A stretch of 7,163 nucleotides of DNA from an uncultured Burkholderiales bacterium (lineage in GTDB: Bacteria > Pseudomonadota > Gammaproteobacteria > Burkholderiales > Burkholderiaceae_C), in the NCBI GenBank assembly GCA_903926695.1, contig CAIYKK010000558.1:1-7163 (forward strand). Direction: 5' to 3'. A model generated the notes under the pieces. That model had not been told where the DNA came from, searched no databases, and was given only the letters and a program-made list of their open reading frames with translations. This document shows, piece after piece, positions 1 to 6,895 of this stretch. Numbering within the stretch: the first letter of the stretch is position 1; each line of letters starts with the position of its first letter. Position numbers and translations under genes: made by a program.

Positions 1-519
1 ATGCAGCGTCGTGCTTTTCTGGTTTCTGCCGCTTTTCCCGCTGCCGCCGCTGCGCTGGCTGGTCTGGGCGGCTGCGGCTTTGCGCTGCGCAAGGCGCCCA
101 ACTTTGCTTTCACAACGCTGTACAGCGGTCTGTCTGAAGGCTCGCCGCTGGGCGTGGAGCTGAAAAGATCGCTGGAGTCCACCGGCAAGGTGCGGGTGAT
201 CACCGAGCCGCTCCAGCGCAACGAGGCGCAGGTGATTCTTGACGCGCTGGCCGATCAGCGCGAAAAAGTCGTGCTCAGTCTGAACAGCTCGGGCCAGGTG
301 CGCGAGTTTCAGCTGCGCATGCGTTTTACCTTCCGGCTGCGCACGCTGGTGGGCAAGGAGCTGATTGCCGCGACGGAGCTGGCGCTGCAGCGCGACATTA
401 GCTTTAACGAATCGGCGGTGCTGGCCAAGGAGGCGGAAGAAAGTCTGCTCTACCGCGACATGCAAAGCGACATCGTGCAGCAAATCATGCGCCGACTGGC
501 GGCGGTGACGGAGCTGTAG
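1..519 (+). CDS. lptE: LPS-assembly lipoprotein LptE (RlpB family)
   Basis: LptE is an outer-membrane lipoprotein that plugs the LptD barrel and helps insert lipopolysaccharide into the outer leaflet. The 172-residue product starts with a basic MQRR stretch, a hydrophobic Ala-rich signal segment (about residues 5-22) and a lipobox ending in LGGC, so C25 is the expected lipidated cysteine. After it come the family-typical GFALR start of the mature protein, a SGQVREFQLRMR block (about 97-108), ISFNE (133-137) and a conserved C-terminal helix with YRDMQSDIVQQIMRRL (151-166). Length fits the family. The ATG is the first base of the window, so an upstream start or RBS cannot be judged. LptE is usually followed by holA in proteobacteria; here the next gene is ccoI. 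The family assignment is recognition by eye, and the function is inferred from it. Confidence 0.88.
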   Translation: MQRRAFLVSAAFPAAAAALAGLGGCGFALRKAPNFAFTTLYSGLSEGSPLGVELKRSLESTGKVRVITEPLQRNEAQVILDALADQREKVVLSLNSSGQVREFQLRMRFTFRLRTLVGKELIAATELALQRDISFNESAVLAKEAEESLLYRDMQSDIVQQIMRRLAAVTEL

Positions 520-700
520 CCTGTCGCGAGATGGCGGGCTGAAATGCGTTTGAGCCTGCTGCTGTCTGAGGACTGTTTGCGCCAGGCGAGGGCTGCTACT
601 TTTATCCGCCGCAGCCGTCCGCCAATTTGACAATGCGCAGCGCTTGCCCTGGGCTGATCCCGTTCAGCAATCTCCCTGTTTTTGAGTAGCTCAGTTGGGT

Positions 701-3085
701 ATGTCCATGAAATCAACACACCAGGCGCCGGAGCCGTTAAGCTTCGCGCCCATGCTTTCGGCCACTTTGCCCTCTTTGCCGCCGCCCTTGGCGGGCCTGC
801 CCGGTCAGGATGCGTTCGCGGCTGAAACCACTGCGCTGGCAGTGCTGGACGATCCGCAGGAGTGGTCCGCTTTCAGCCGCCCCGACCCCCAGCGGCCAGC
901 CTGCTGGGAGTCCAGCGTGGTGTTCGAGGGCATGCACTGTGCCGCCTGCGCGCTCACGATTGAAGATGCGCTGCGCCGCGTGCCCGGCGTGCTGTCGGCC
1001 GAAGTCAGCGCCGCCAGCCACCGGGGCCGGGTCGTCTGGTCCGATCAGGCGGTCAAGCCCTCGGACTGGATGCAGGCGGCGGCGCGGGCGGGCTACCCGG
1101 CTGTGCCCGCCAACGACGCCTTTGCCAACGACCGTCGCCGCCTCGAAACTCGCCAAGCCCTGTGGCGGCTGGGTGTGGCTGGCATGTGCATGATGCAAGT
1201 CATGATGTACGCGTGGCCCGCGTACATCTCAGAGCCGGGAGACTTGACACCCGAGATGGCGCAGTTGCTGCGTTGGGCGTCCTGGGTGATGTCCATGCCA
1301 GTGCTGCTGTTTTCGTGCGCCCCGTTTTTTGCCAATGCGCTGCGCGACCTGCGCCACCGGCGCGTCAGCATGGACCTGCCGGTCGCCTTGGGCATGGGCA
1401 TCACCTTTGCCGTCAGCTCCATCGGCACGTTTGAGCCTGCGGGGATTTTTGGCGCGGAGGTGTATTTCGACTCCTTCACGATGTTTGTGTTTTTCCTGCT
1501 GACCGGGCGCTGGCTGGAGCTGCGCCTGCGCGACCGTACGGCTGGCGCGCTGGAGGCGCTGATGAACCGCCTGCCCGACAGCGTGGCTCGACGCGGTGCC
1601 GATGGCATTTTTGAGCGGGTGGCGGTGCGCCGCCTGGGTGCGGGCGATGTGATCCGCGTGCTGCCGGGCGAAGCCTTTCCGGCTGATGGCATCATTTTGG
1701 AAGGCTCTACGCTGGCCGACGAGTCCCTGCTGACGGGCGAGTCGCGCCCGCTGACGCGTGCGCAAGGCAGCATGGTGATTGCCGGGAGCCACAACCTCTC
1801 CGCTGCCGTGGTGGTGCGGGTAGAGCACACCGGCGCGCAAACCCGCTTTGCCCAGATCGTCGCGCTCATGGAAAGCGCTTCAACGACCAAGCCACAGCTG
1901 GCCCAGCTGGCTGACCGCATTGCCAAGCCTTTTTTGGTGTTTGTCCTGCTGGCTGCGGGGGGCGCGGGCGTTTACTGGTGGGCGCACGATCCGGGCCATG
2001 CGCTGATGGTGGCGGTGGCCGTTTTGATCGTGACCTGCCCCTGCGCGCTCTCGCTGGCCACGCCAGCGGCGATGCTGGCCAGCGCTGGCGCGTTGGCGCG
2101 TCGGGGCGTGTTGGTGCGCCGCCTGCAGGCGCTCGAAAGCCTGGCCGCCGTGAACACGGTGGTGTTCGACAAAACCGGCACCTTGACGCGCGACGCCTTT
2201 GCGCTGGGGGACATTGCCACGCGCGACGGGGTAGCGCCCGCGCAGGCGCTGGCGATGGCGGCGGCGCTGGCCCGGCATTCGCTGCATCCGGTTTCGCGGG
2301 CGCTGGCGGCGGTGAGGCGGGCCGACGCGCCGCCGTCTGCGCTATGGCAGGCCGACGCAGTGGAGGAAACCGCCGGTCAAGGCGTCTCCGGGCGCCTAAG
2401 CCTGGCTGGCGGCGGCGCGGTTGTCTTGGCGCGGCTCGGCTCGGCTGTTTTTTGCGGCGTGGAGCAGCCCGCCAGCGAGGCTTTGCAGGCCTGCCTGAGT
2501 GACGAGCAGGGCTGGATCGCCACCTTCTCGCTGTGCGAAGACCTGCGCGCCGATGCCCGCGCCACCGTCGCTGCCCTGCAGGCGCGAGGTGTCCAGGTGC
2601 ATCTTCTGTCAGGCGACGTGTCCGAATCCGTCGCCCGGATTGCGCGCCAGACCGGCATTGACGACGCCCAAGGCCACTGCACGCCGCAGGATAAGCTGGT
2701 TTTTCTGCGCGAATTGCAGGCCCAGGGCCGCAAGGTGGCAATGGTCGGAGATGGCCTTAACGATGGCCCAGTGCTCGCTGGCGCCCATGTGTCTTTCGCC
2801 TTTGGGCAGGCCGTGCCACTGGCGCAGGCGCAGTCTGATTTTGTCGTTCTGGGCGAGCGGCTGGGCGCCGTGGCCCAGACTTTGTTGCATGCCCGCCGCA
2901 CTCTGAACATCGTTCGTCAGAATTTATGGTGGGCAGCACTCTACAATGCGGTCTGTGTGCCCCTGGCTGTGGTCGGCTTGCTGCCTGCGTGGCTGGCTGG
3001 GCTGGGCATGGCCTTTAGCTCGCTGTTCGTGGTGCTTAACGCGCTGCGGCTGGCGGCCACGATTTCCCCACTGGAGCCTGTTTGA
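701..3085 (+). CDS. ccoI: Copper-translocating P1B-type ATPase CcoI (FixI), cbb3 oxidase copper supply
   Basis: CcoI is an inner-membrane P-type ATPase that exports copper needed to metallate the CuB site of cbb3 oxidase. Counting from ATG 701 (794 residues): one heavy-metal-associated domain with GMHCAAC (77-83), a first membrane bundle (about 157-272), the actuator motif TGES (345-348), the transmembrane metal site CPC (446-448), the phosphorylation motif DKTGT with D490, the P1B-specific HP dipeptide (529-530), the hinge GDGLND (683-688) and two C-terminal membrane helices (about 745-785). All catalytic motifs are intact. There is no N-terminal cysteine-rich CxxC zinc-ribbon segment of the kind some CcoI proteins carry before the HMA domain. 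The start is uncertain: TTG 695, ATG 701 and ATG 707 are in frame and no good Shine-Dalgarno supports any of them. The stop overlaps the ccoS start (TGATG), which implies translational coupling. Product near certain; exact N-terminus uncertain. Confidence 0.95.
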   Translation: MSMKSTHQAPEPLSFAPMLSATLPSLPPPLAGLPGQDAFAAETTALAVLDDPQEWSAFSRPDPQRPACWESSVVFEGMHCAACALTIEDALRRVPGVLSAEVSAASHRGRVVWSDQAVKPSDWMQAAARAGYPAVPANDAFANDRRRLETRQALWRLGVAGMCMMQVMMYAWPAYISEPGDLTPEMAQLLRWASWVMSMPVLLFSCAPFFANALRDLRHRRVSMDLPVALGMGITFAVSSIGTFEPAGIFGAEVYFDSFTMFVFFLLTGRWLELRLRDRTAGALEALMNRLPDSVARRGADGIFERVAVRRLGAGDVIRVLPGEAFPADGIILEGSTLADESLLTGESRPLTRAQGSMVIAGSHNLSAAVVVRVEHTGAQTRFAQIVALMESASTTKPQLAQLADRIAKPFLVFVLLAAGGAGVYWWAHDPGHALMVAVAVLIVTCPCALSLATPAAMLASAGALARRGVLVRRLQALESLAAVNTVVFDKTGTLTRDAFALGDIATRDGVAPAQALAMAAALARHSLHPVSRALAAVRRADAPPSALWQADAVEETAGQGVSGRLSLAGGGAVVLARLGSAVFCGVEQPASEALQACLSDEQGWIATFSLCEDLRADARATVAALQARGVQVHLLSGDVSESVARIARQTGIDDAQGHCTPQDKLVFLRELQAQGRKVAMVGDGLNDGPVLAGAHVSFAFGQAVPLAQAQSDFVVLGERLGAVAQTLLHARRTLNIVRQNLWWAALYNAVCVPLAVVGLLPAWLAGLGMAFSSLFVVLNALRLAATISPLEPV

Positions 3086-3222
3086 TGGACATCCTGTATT
3101 TATTGATTCCGCTGTCCGTCACGCTGGTGTTCTGCATTTTGGGGGGCTTGTGGTGGGCCATTTATCGGGGCCAGTTTGAAGATATTGAAGCCGAGGGCGA
3201 GCGCATTCTTCGGGATGATTGA
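3085..3222 (+). CDS. ccoS: Cbb3-type oxidase assembly/maturation protein CcoS
   Basis: This 45-residue protein starts at the ATG inside the TGATG overlap with ccoI. It has one N-terminal transmembrane helix (about residues 3-27, ending in GGLWWAIYRGQ) and then the family signature: an acidic tail reading QFEDIEAEGERIL (30-42). CcoS is a small inner-membrane protein needed for cofactor insertion (haem b and CuB) into CcoN. Its position immediately after ccoI is the canonical arrangement, and the one-base overlap suggests the two are co-translated. The last codons and the stop TGA (3220-3222) lie inside the FNR-type box of the downstream promoter. It was found by translating the frame from the overlap; the length is normal for the family. 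Confidence 0.93.
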   Translation: MDILYLLIPLSVTLVFCILGGLWWAIYRGQFEDIEAEGERILRDD

Positions 3223-3232
3223 CGCAGGTCAA
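3219..3232. promoter_or_regulatory. FNR/Anr-type binding site for ccoNOQP
   Basis: The sequence TTGACGCAGGTCAA is a perfect match to the FNR-family consensus TTGAY-N4-RTCAA and is a perfect inverted repeat in its half sites. It lies 57 bases before the ccoN start. The left half overlaps the ccoS stop codon. FNR/Anr/FixK-type activation of cbb3 operons under low oxygen is well established, so a role in activating ccoNOQP is the natural reading. Binding itself is inferred. Confidence 0.85.
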
Positions 3233-3254
3233 TCTACACTTGGTTACTGCAGGT

Positions 3255-3260
3255 TACCCT
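3255..3260 (+). promoter_or_regulatory. Candidate -10 element of the FNR-dependent ccoN promoter
   Basis: If the FNR box (centre 3225.5) is used in the class II position (-41.5), transcription would begin near 3267 and the -10 hexamer should sit at about 3255-3260. That hexamer is TACCCT, which keeps the first T, the A and the last T of TATAAT. The match is weak, as is common at activator-dependent promoters. The placement rests on spacing more than on sequence. Confidence 0.35.
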
Positions 3261-3288
3261 CGCAGGGTTAATTAGATAAGAGGTAAAA

Positions 3289-4725
3289 ATGACATTTGCC
3301 AATGCACAGGCCACTACTTACAACGATACCGTTGTCAGGCAGTTTGCCATCATGACGGTAGTTTGGGGCGTGGTCGGCATGCTGGTCGGGGTGATCGTCG
3401 CCTCCCAGCTGGCCTTCCCGGAACTCAACCTGGGAATTCCCTGGCTGACTTATGGCCGCTTGCGACCGCTGCACACCAATGCAGTGATTTTCGCTTTCGG
3501 CGGCTGCGGCCTGTTTACGACGGCCTACTATGTAGTGCAGCGCACCTGCCAGGTGCGCCTGTTCAGCGATAAGCTGGCGGCCTTTACTTTCTGGGGCTGG
3601 CAACTTGTGATTCTGGCCGCAGCGATTTCACTGCCGCTGGGCTATACCCAAGGCAAGGAATACGCCGAGCTGGAGTGGCCGATTGACATTCTGATCACCC
3701 TGGTCTGGGTGGCTTTTGCAGTCGTGTTCTTCGGTACGGTGGGAACCCGCAAGGTGCGTCACATTTATGTGGCGAACTGGTTCTTCGGTGCTTTCATCCT
3801 GGCCGTGGCGCTGCTGCACTTGGTTAACAGCGCTGCCATTCCTGTTGGTCCCTTCAAGTCCTACTCGGCTTATGCCGGTGTGCAGGACGCGATGGTTCAG
3901 TGGTGGTATGGCCACAATGCGGTGGGCTTTTTCCTGACCGCAGGCTTCTTGGGCATGATGTACTACTTTGTGCCCAAACAGGCTGGCCGTCCCGTGTACT
4001 CGTACCGCCTGTCCATCGTCCACTTCTGGGCGCTGATCTTCACCTACATGTGGGCCGGTCCTCACCATCTGCACTACACGGCCCTGCCTGACTGGACCCA
4101 GTCGGTCGGCATGGTGTTCTCGCTGATTCTTCTGGCTCCAAGCTGGGGCGGCATGATCAACGGCATCATGACCCTGTCGGGCGCATGGCACAAGCTGCGC
4201 GATGACCCTATCCTGCGCTTCCTGATCGTTTCGCTGTCCTTCTACGGCATGAGCACCTTTGAAGGCCCGATGATGGCCATCAAGACGGTCAATGCGCTGT
4301 CCCACTACACCGACTGGACTGTTGGCCATGTGCATTCCGGCGCCCTGGGTTGGGTTGGCTTGGTGACCATTGGTAGCTTGTATTTCCTGATTCCCCGCCT
4401 GTTCGGCCAGAAACAGATGTACAGCATGAAGGCGGTTGAGATCCACTTCTGGACAGCCACCATCGGTATCGTGATCTATATCGCCGCCATGTGGATTGCC
4501 GGCGTGATGCAGGGGCTGATGTGGCGCGCAGTGAATGCTGACGGCACCCTGACCTACACCTTCGTCGAAGGCGTCAAAGCTACCTTCCCATTCTATGTGC
4601 TGCGGATGACAGGTGGCTTGCTCTATCTCAGCGGCATGATCATCATGCTGTGGAATACGTTCAAGACTGCGACTGCGGGCCGTTCTGTCACCGTTGAAAT
4701 TCCGGCTGCCGTGGCCCACGCTTGA
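3289..4725 (+). CDS. ccoN: Cbb3-type cytochrome c oxidase subunit I (CcoN)
   Basis: CcoN is the catalytic subunit of the high-affinity haem-copper oxidase. It reduces oxygen to water at the haem b3-CuB centre and pumps protons across the inner membrane. The 478-residue product is strongly hydrophobic, with about twelve helices. All expected ligands are visible: H62 (RPLHTN) and H349 for low-spin haem b, H209 (YGHN), H259 and H260 (GPHH) for CuB, Y253 (TYMW) as the cross-linked tyrosine in the C-family helix, H347 (GHVHS) as axial ligand of haem b3, and E325 (STFEGP) of the proton pathway. All of these sit a constant two residues beyond the Pseudomonas stutzeri numbering as I recall it. An AAGAGG Shine-Dalgarno (3278-3283) supports ATG 3289. 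The stop TGA is immediately followed by, and partly shared with, the ribosome binding site of ccoO. The gene uses more T-ending codons than ccoI, as is usual for highly expressed genes. Confidence 0.98.
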   Translation: MTFANAQATTYNDTVVRQFAIMTVVWGVVGMLVGVIVASQLAFPELNLGIPWLTYGRLRPLHTNAVIFAFGGCGLFTTAYYVVQRTCQVRLFSDKLAAFTFWGWQLVILAAAISLPLGYTQGKEYAELEWPIDILITLVWVAFAVVFFGTVGTRKVRHIYVANWFFGAFILAVALLHLVNSAAIPVGPFKSYSAYAGVQDAMVQWWYGHNAVGFFLTAGFLGMMYYFVPKQAGRPVYSYRLSIVHFWALIFTYMWAGPHHLHYTALPDWTQSVGMVFSLILLAPSWGGMINGIMTLSGAWHKLRDDPILRFLIVSLSFYGMSTFEGPMMAIKTVNALSHYTDWTVGHVHSGALGWVGLVTIGSLYFLIPRLFGQKQMYSMKAVEIHFWTATIGIVIYIAAMWIAGVMQGLMWRAVNADGTLTYTFVEGVKATFPFYVLRMTGGLLYLSGMIIMLWNTFKTATAGRSVTVEIPAAVAHA

Positions 4726-4739
4726 GGAAAAACATCAAC

Positions 4740-5366
4740 ATGGCTAATCATCAATCCAGCGGCGGCTTCTCTCACGAGAAGGTCGAAACCAATAACTTTC
4801 TGATGATCGTGCTGATCCTCATCGTGCTGCTTGTCGGCGGCATGGTCGAGATCGTGCCCTTGTTCTTTCAGAAATCCACCACCGAGCCGATCAAGGGTTT
4901 ACAGCCCTACACGGCGCTGCAGGTCATCGGCCGCGATATTTATGTGCGTGAAGGCTGCTACAACTGCCACTCGCAGATGATCCGCCCCTTCCGTGCAGAA
5001 ACGCTGCGCTACGGTCCTTACTCCGTGGCTGGCGAGTCTGTGTATGACCATCCGTTCCAATGGGGCAGCAAGCGTACAGGCCCAGATCTGGCTCGTGTCG
5101 GCACCAAGTACAGCGATGAATGGCACAAAATTCACCTGAACAATCCGCGTGATCTGGTGCCCGAATCGAACATGCCAGCTTATCCATGGCTGGAAAAGAA
5201 CCTGGTGGACGACACCACGATCGCTGCACACATGAAGGGCTTGCGTCAGGTTGGCACGCCTTATACGGACGAGCAAATTGCCCAGGCCGCCACCGAAGTC
5301 AAGGGGAAAACCGAGATTGAGGCTGTGATTGCCTACCTGCAAGTCCTCGGAATTCACCGTAAATAA
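4740..5366 (+). CDS. ccoO: Cbb3-type cytochrome c oxidase subunit II, mono-haem c (CcoO)
   Basis: CcoO is a membrane-anchored mono-haem cytochrome c that passes electrons from CcoP to CcoN. The 208-residue protein has a short cytoplasmic N-terminus, one transmembrane anchor (about residues 20-43) and a periplasmic domain with a single CYNCH haem site (C73, C76, H77) followed by [10 protein letters not shown], plus ESNMPAYPW with M145 as the likely sixth ligand. Length and motifs are standard. ATG 4740 is preferred to the TTG at 4722 because GAGGAAA (4724-4730), which includes part of the ccoN stop, lies at a good distance before it and because the MANH start fits the family. The gap to ccoN is 14 bases, so the two are clearly cotranscribed. 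Confidence 0.97.
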   Translation: MANHQSSGGFSHEKVETNNFLMIVLILIVLLVGGMVEIVPLFFQKSTTEPIKGLQPYTALQVIGRDIYVREGCYNCHSQMIRPFRAETLRYGPYSVAGESVYDHPFQWGSKRTGPDLARVGTKYSDEWHKIHLNNPRDLVPESNMPAYPWLEKNLVDDTTIAAHMKGLRQVGTPYTDEQIAQAATEVKGKTEIEAVIAYLQVLGIHRK

Positions 5367-5384
5367 CTTCACGGAGTTGCGATT

Positions 5385-5525
5385 ATGGATATCAATACAC
5401 TCAGGTCCATCGTGACGGTGGCCACTTTCATCATCTTCCTGGGAATCGTGGCTTGGGCATGTTCCAGTCGGAACGCCGCAAGTTTTGATGAGGCAGCCCA
5501 GCTGCCCTTCAAGCAGGATGAATAG
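5385..5525 (+). CDS. ccoQ: Cbb3-type oxidase small subunit CcoQ
   Basis: This 46-residue protein begins at ATG 5385, eight bases after a GGAG Shine-Dalgarno (5373-5376). It has a short N-terminus (MDINTLRS), one transmembrane helix (about residues 8-26) and an acidic tail with the FDEAAQLPF motif (34-42) typical of CcoQ/FixQ. CcoQ is a non-catalytic subunit that stabilises the CcoP-CcoNO association or protects the complex from oxygen, depending on the species. Its place between ccoO and ccoP is canonical. A cysteine at residue 26, at the end of the helix, is not a recognised haem or metal motif. The assignment rests on position and shape more than on catalytic residues. Confidence 0.93.
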   Translation: MDINTLRSIVTVATFIIFLGIVAWACSSRNAASFDEAAQLPFKQDE

Positions 5526-5559
5526 CCAGAGCCAAAGAACTGTGGATAAGGAATAAAAA

Positions 5560-6480
5560 ATGAGCGATTTCACCAGTACATTCTGGTCAGTCTATGTGGC
5601 TGGCATCTCGCTGGTGGGCATTTTTGCCTGCCTGCTGCTCTTGTGGTTCAGTGGCAAGGCCAAGGCCATGACGGCCAATGACAATACCACCGGTCACGTG
5701 TGGGACGGCGACCTGCGCGAGATGAACAATCCCCTGCCGCGCTGGTGGGTGTGGCTGTTCATCATCACCGTGGTTTTTAGCTTGGCTTATCTGGCTATGT
5801 ATCCCGGCCTGGGTGATTACACCGGCAAGTTTGGCTGGAGCGCTGTCAATCAGTACGAAGCGGAAGTAGCCAAGGGCAACAAGGAAGTCGAGCCTCTGTA
5901 CGCCAAGTTCAAAGGCATGAAGACTGAAGACGTGGCTCGTGATCCACAGGCTATGGCAATCGGTGAACGCCTGTTTATGAACAACTGCTCACAGTGCCAC
6001 GGATCAGATGCACGCGGCAGCAAGGGTTTCCCCAACCTGACCGACAAGGACTGGCTGCATGGTGGAACCCCTGAAAAAATCGTGGAAACCATTACCGGTG
6101 GTCGTATCGGTAACATGCCGCCTATGGCCGCCGCTGTCGGTACCCCCGAGGATGTCCGTAATCTGGCCCAGTATGTACTGAGCCTGTCGAACAGCCCGCA
6201 TGACTCGCTTAAGGCTTCTCTTGGCAAGTCCAAGTTTGGCGCTTGCGCTGCATGTCATGGTGCCGATGGAAAGGGTATCCAGGCGATAGGTTCGGCCAAT
6301 TTGACAGATGATATCTGGCTTCACGGCTGGGGCGAAAACGCCATTGTGGCGATGATCAACAACGGCAAGGTCAACCAGATGCCGGCCCAGGCCAGCAAGC
6401 TGACCGAATCGCAGATTCATGTCTTGGCCTCCTACGTATGGGGTCTGTCCAACAAGGACACTGCCACGGCCGCGAAGTAA
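5560..6480 (+). CDS. ccoP: Cbb3-type cytochrome c oxidase subunit III, di-haem c (CcoP)
   Basis: CcoP is the electron entry subunit and takes electrons from soluble or membrane cytochrome c. The 306-residue product has two N-terminal transmembrane helices (about 9-30 and 62-82), separated by a short cytoplasmic loop containing HVWDGDLREMNNPLPRWW, the hallmark of the CcoP N-terminal domain. Two c-type haem domains follow: CSQCH (C143, C146, H147) with the axial methionine probably M186 (NMPP), and CAACH (C229, C232, H233) with M274 (QMPA). AAGGAA (5548-5553) lies six bases before ATG 5560. The gene is 34 bases after ccoQ and is the last of the catalytic operon; a strong terminator follows the stop. 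No cysteine or methionine ligand is missing. Confidence 0.97.
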   Translation: MSDFTSTFWSVYVAGISLVGIFACLLLLWFSGKAKAMTANDNTTGHVWDGDLREMNNPLPRWWVWLFIITVVFSLAYLAMYPGLGDYTGKFGWSAVNQYEAEVAKGNKEVEPLYAKFKGMKTEDVARDPQAMAIGERLFMNNCSQCHGSDARGSKGFPNLTDKDWLHGGTPEKIVETITGGRIGNMPPMAAAVGTPEDVRNLAQYVLSLSNSPHDSLKASLGKSKFGACAACHGADGKGIQAIGSANLTDDIWLHGWGENAIVAMINNGKVNQMPAQASKLTESQIHVLASYVWGLSNKDTATAAK

Positions 6481-6528
6481 CGCTTTCTCTGCGGAATCCG
6501 CTCAGGGTTCTGTAGAAAAAAACCCGTC

Positions 6529-6567
6529 AAACCGGATAGTCTGTTAAAAAGACTATTCGGTTTTTCT
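6529..6567 (+). terminator. Rho-independent terminator after ccoP
   Basis: The stem arms are at 6529-6541 and 6551-6563 (AACCGGATAGTC against GACTATTCGGTT, plus one outer A-T pair). They pair over 13 positions, with a single G-U wobble and a nine-base loop. The 3' arm runs straight into a T-tract (TTTTT followed by C). It lies 49 bases after the ccoP stop and 28 bases before the fixH-like start. It should end much of the ccoNOQP transcript; how much reads through to the next gene is unknown. Confidence 0.88.
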
Positions 6568-6594
6568 GCTTCCAACTTAATGATCGGATGACTT

Positions 6595-6837
6595 ATGGAT
6601 GAAAAACAAGCGCAACCCTGGTGGAAGTTTGGCCATGTCTGGCTCGTTTTTGGTGGTCCTGCGGTGGTGGTGGTCGCATCTTTCGTTACGCTGTACCTGG
6701 CCATCAGAACCCCAGACCCACTAACCGACGAGTTTCGGAATCAGTCGTCTCATGCAGTCAAACCTGGCTCGATGGCGCCCGCAATGCAGGCCAGAAACCA
6801 TGCAGCCACCGGCGTCCCGGCACCCTCAAAACCTTAA
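6595..6837 (+). CDS. Small FixH-like membrane protein
   Basis: This is an 80-residue protein with a short charged N-terminus, a PWWKFGHVW lead-in, a single transmembrane helix (about residues 14-37, GGPAVVVVASFVTLYLA) and then LAIRTPDPLTDE, which resembles the start of small FixH proteins found downstream of cco genes in Burkholderiales. FixH/CcoH proteins assist assembly of the cbb3 complex and associate with it in the membrane. The tail is short and Ala/Pro-rich, with QARNHAATG near the end, and has no sign of the larger periplasmic domain of rhizobial FixH (about 160 residues). A weak GGA (6586-6588) precedes the ATG. There is little room for a separate promoter between the upstream terminator and the start, so expression probably depends on read-through. 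The FixH name is moderately supported; the function is inferred from context. Confidence 0.7.
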   Translation: MDEKQAQPWWKFGHVWLVFGGPAVVVVASFVTLYLAIRTPDPLTDEFRNQSSHAVKPGSMAPAMQARNHAATGVPAPSKP

Positions 6838-6869
6838 TCGCTGAGTTTTTACCCTTCTTGCGCGAAAAG

Positions 6870-6889
6870 CCCCGTCCTTCAGGGCGGGG
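6870..6889. repeat. Subterminal hairpin of the IS605-like left end
   Basis: CCCCGTCC and GGGCGGGG pair over eight positions around a TTCA tetraloop, with one T-G mismatch or wobble in the stem. This CCCCGTCC-TTCA-GGGCGGGG hairpin is a form often seen at the ends of IS200/IS605 and IS1341 elements, where TnpA recognises single-stranded hairpins. The preceding bases AAAAG match the position of the guide sequence. It has no T-tract after it, so it is not a terminator for the fixH-like gene. Confidence 0.7.
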
Positions 6890-6895
6890 ATGCAG

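Noticed and set aside
518..540. Stem-loop overlapping the lptE stop codon, possible terminator
   Set aside because: The arms AGCCTGTC and GGCGGGCT pair with two G-U wobbles around a seven-base loop, but no T-tract follows, so it is not a typical intrinsic terminator.
627..655. Possible sigma-70 promoter for ccoI: perfect TTGACA (627-632)
   Set aside because: With 17-base spacing the -10 would be TGGGCT, a poor match, and no better hexamer lies at 16 or 18 bases. The -35 alone is not enough to claim a promoter, although ccoI must be transcribed from somewhere in 520-700 or by read-through from lptE.
681..695. FNR-like sequence TTGAGTAGCTCAGT before ccoI
   Set aside because: The left half matches in four of five bases, but the right half does not match RTCAA, unlike the perfect box at 3219-3232.
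1093..2741. Long minus-strand open frames opposite ccoI (277 and 291 codons)
   Set aside because: High GC content suppresses stop codons. The products are Arg/Pro/Ala-rich low-complexity sequences, and ccoI explains the region fully.
3628..4719. 363-codon open frame on the minus strand opposite ccoN
   Set aside because: It is a mirror of ccoN codon bias, its product is rich in His and Gln with no recognisable domain, and ccoN on the + strand has every cofactor ligand in place.
6505..6525. Short inverted repeat GGGTT/AACCC upstream of the ccoP terminator
   Set aside because: Only five pairs with an 11-base loop; the 6529-6563 stem is far stronger. The A-tract at 6515-6522 might aid termination on the other strand, but no minus-strand gene is seen there.
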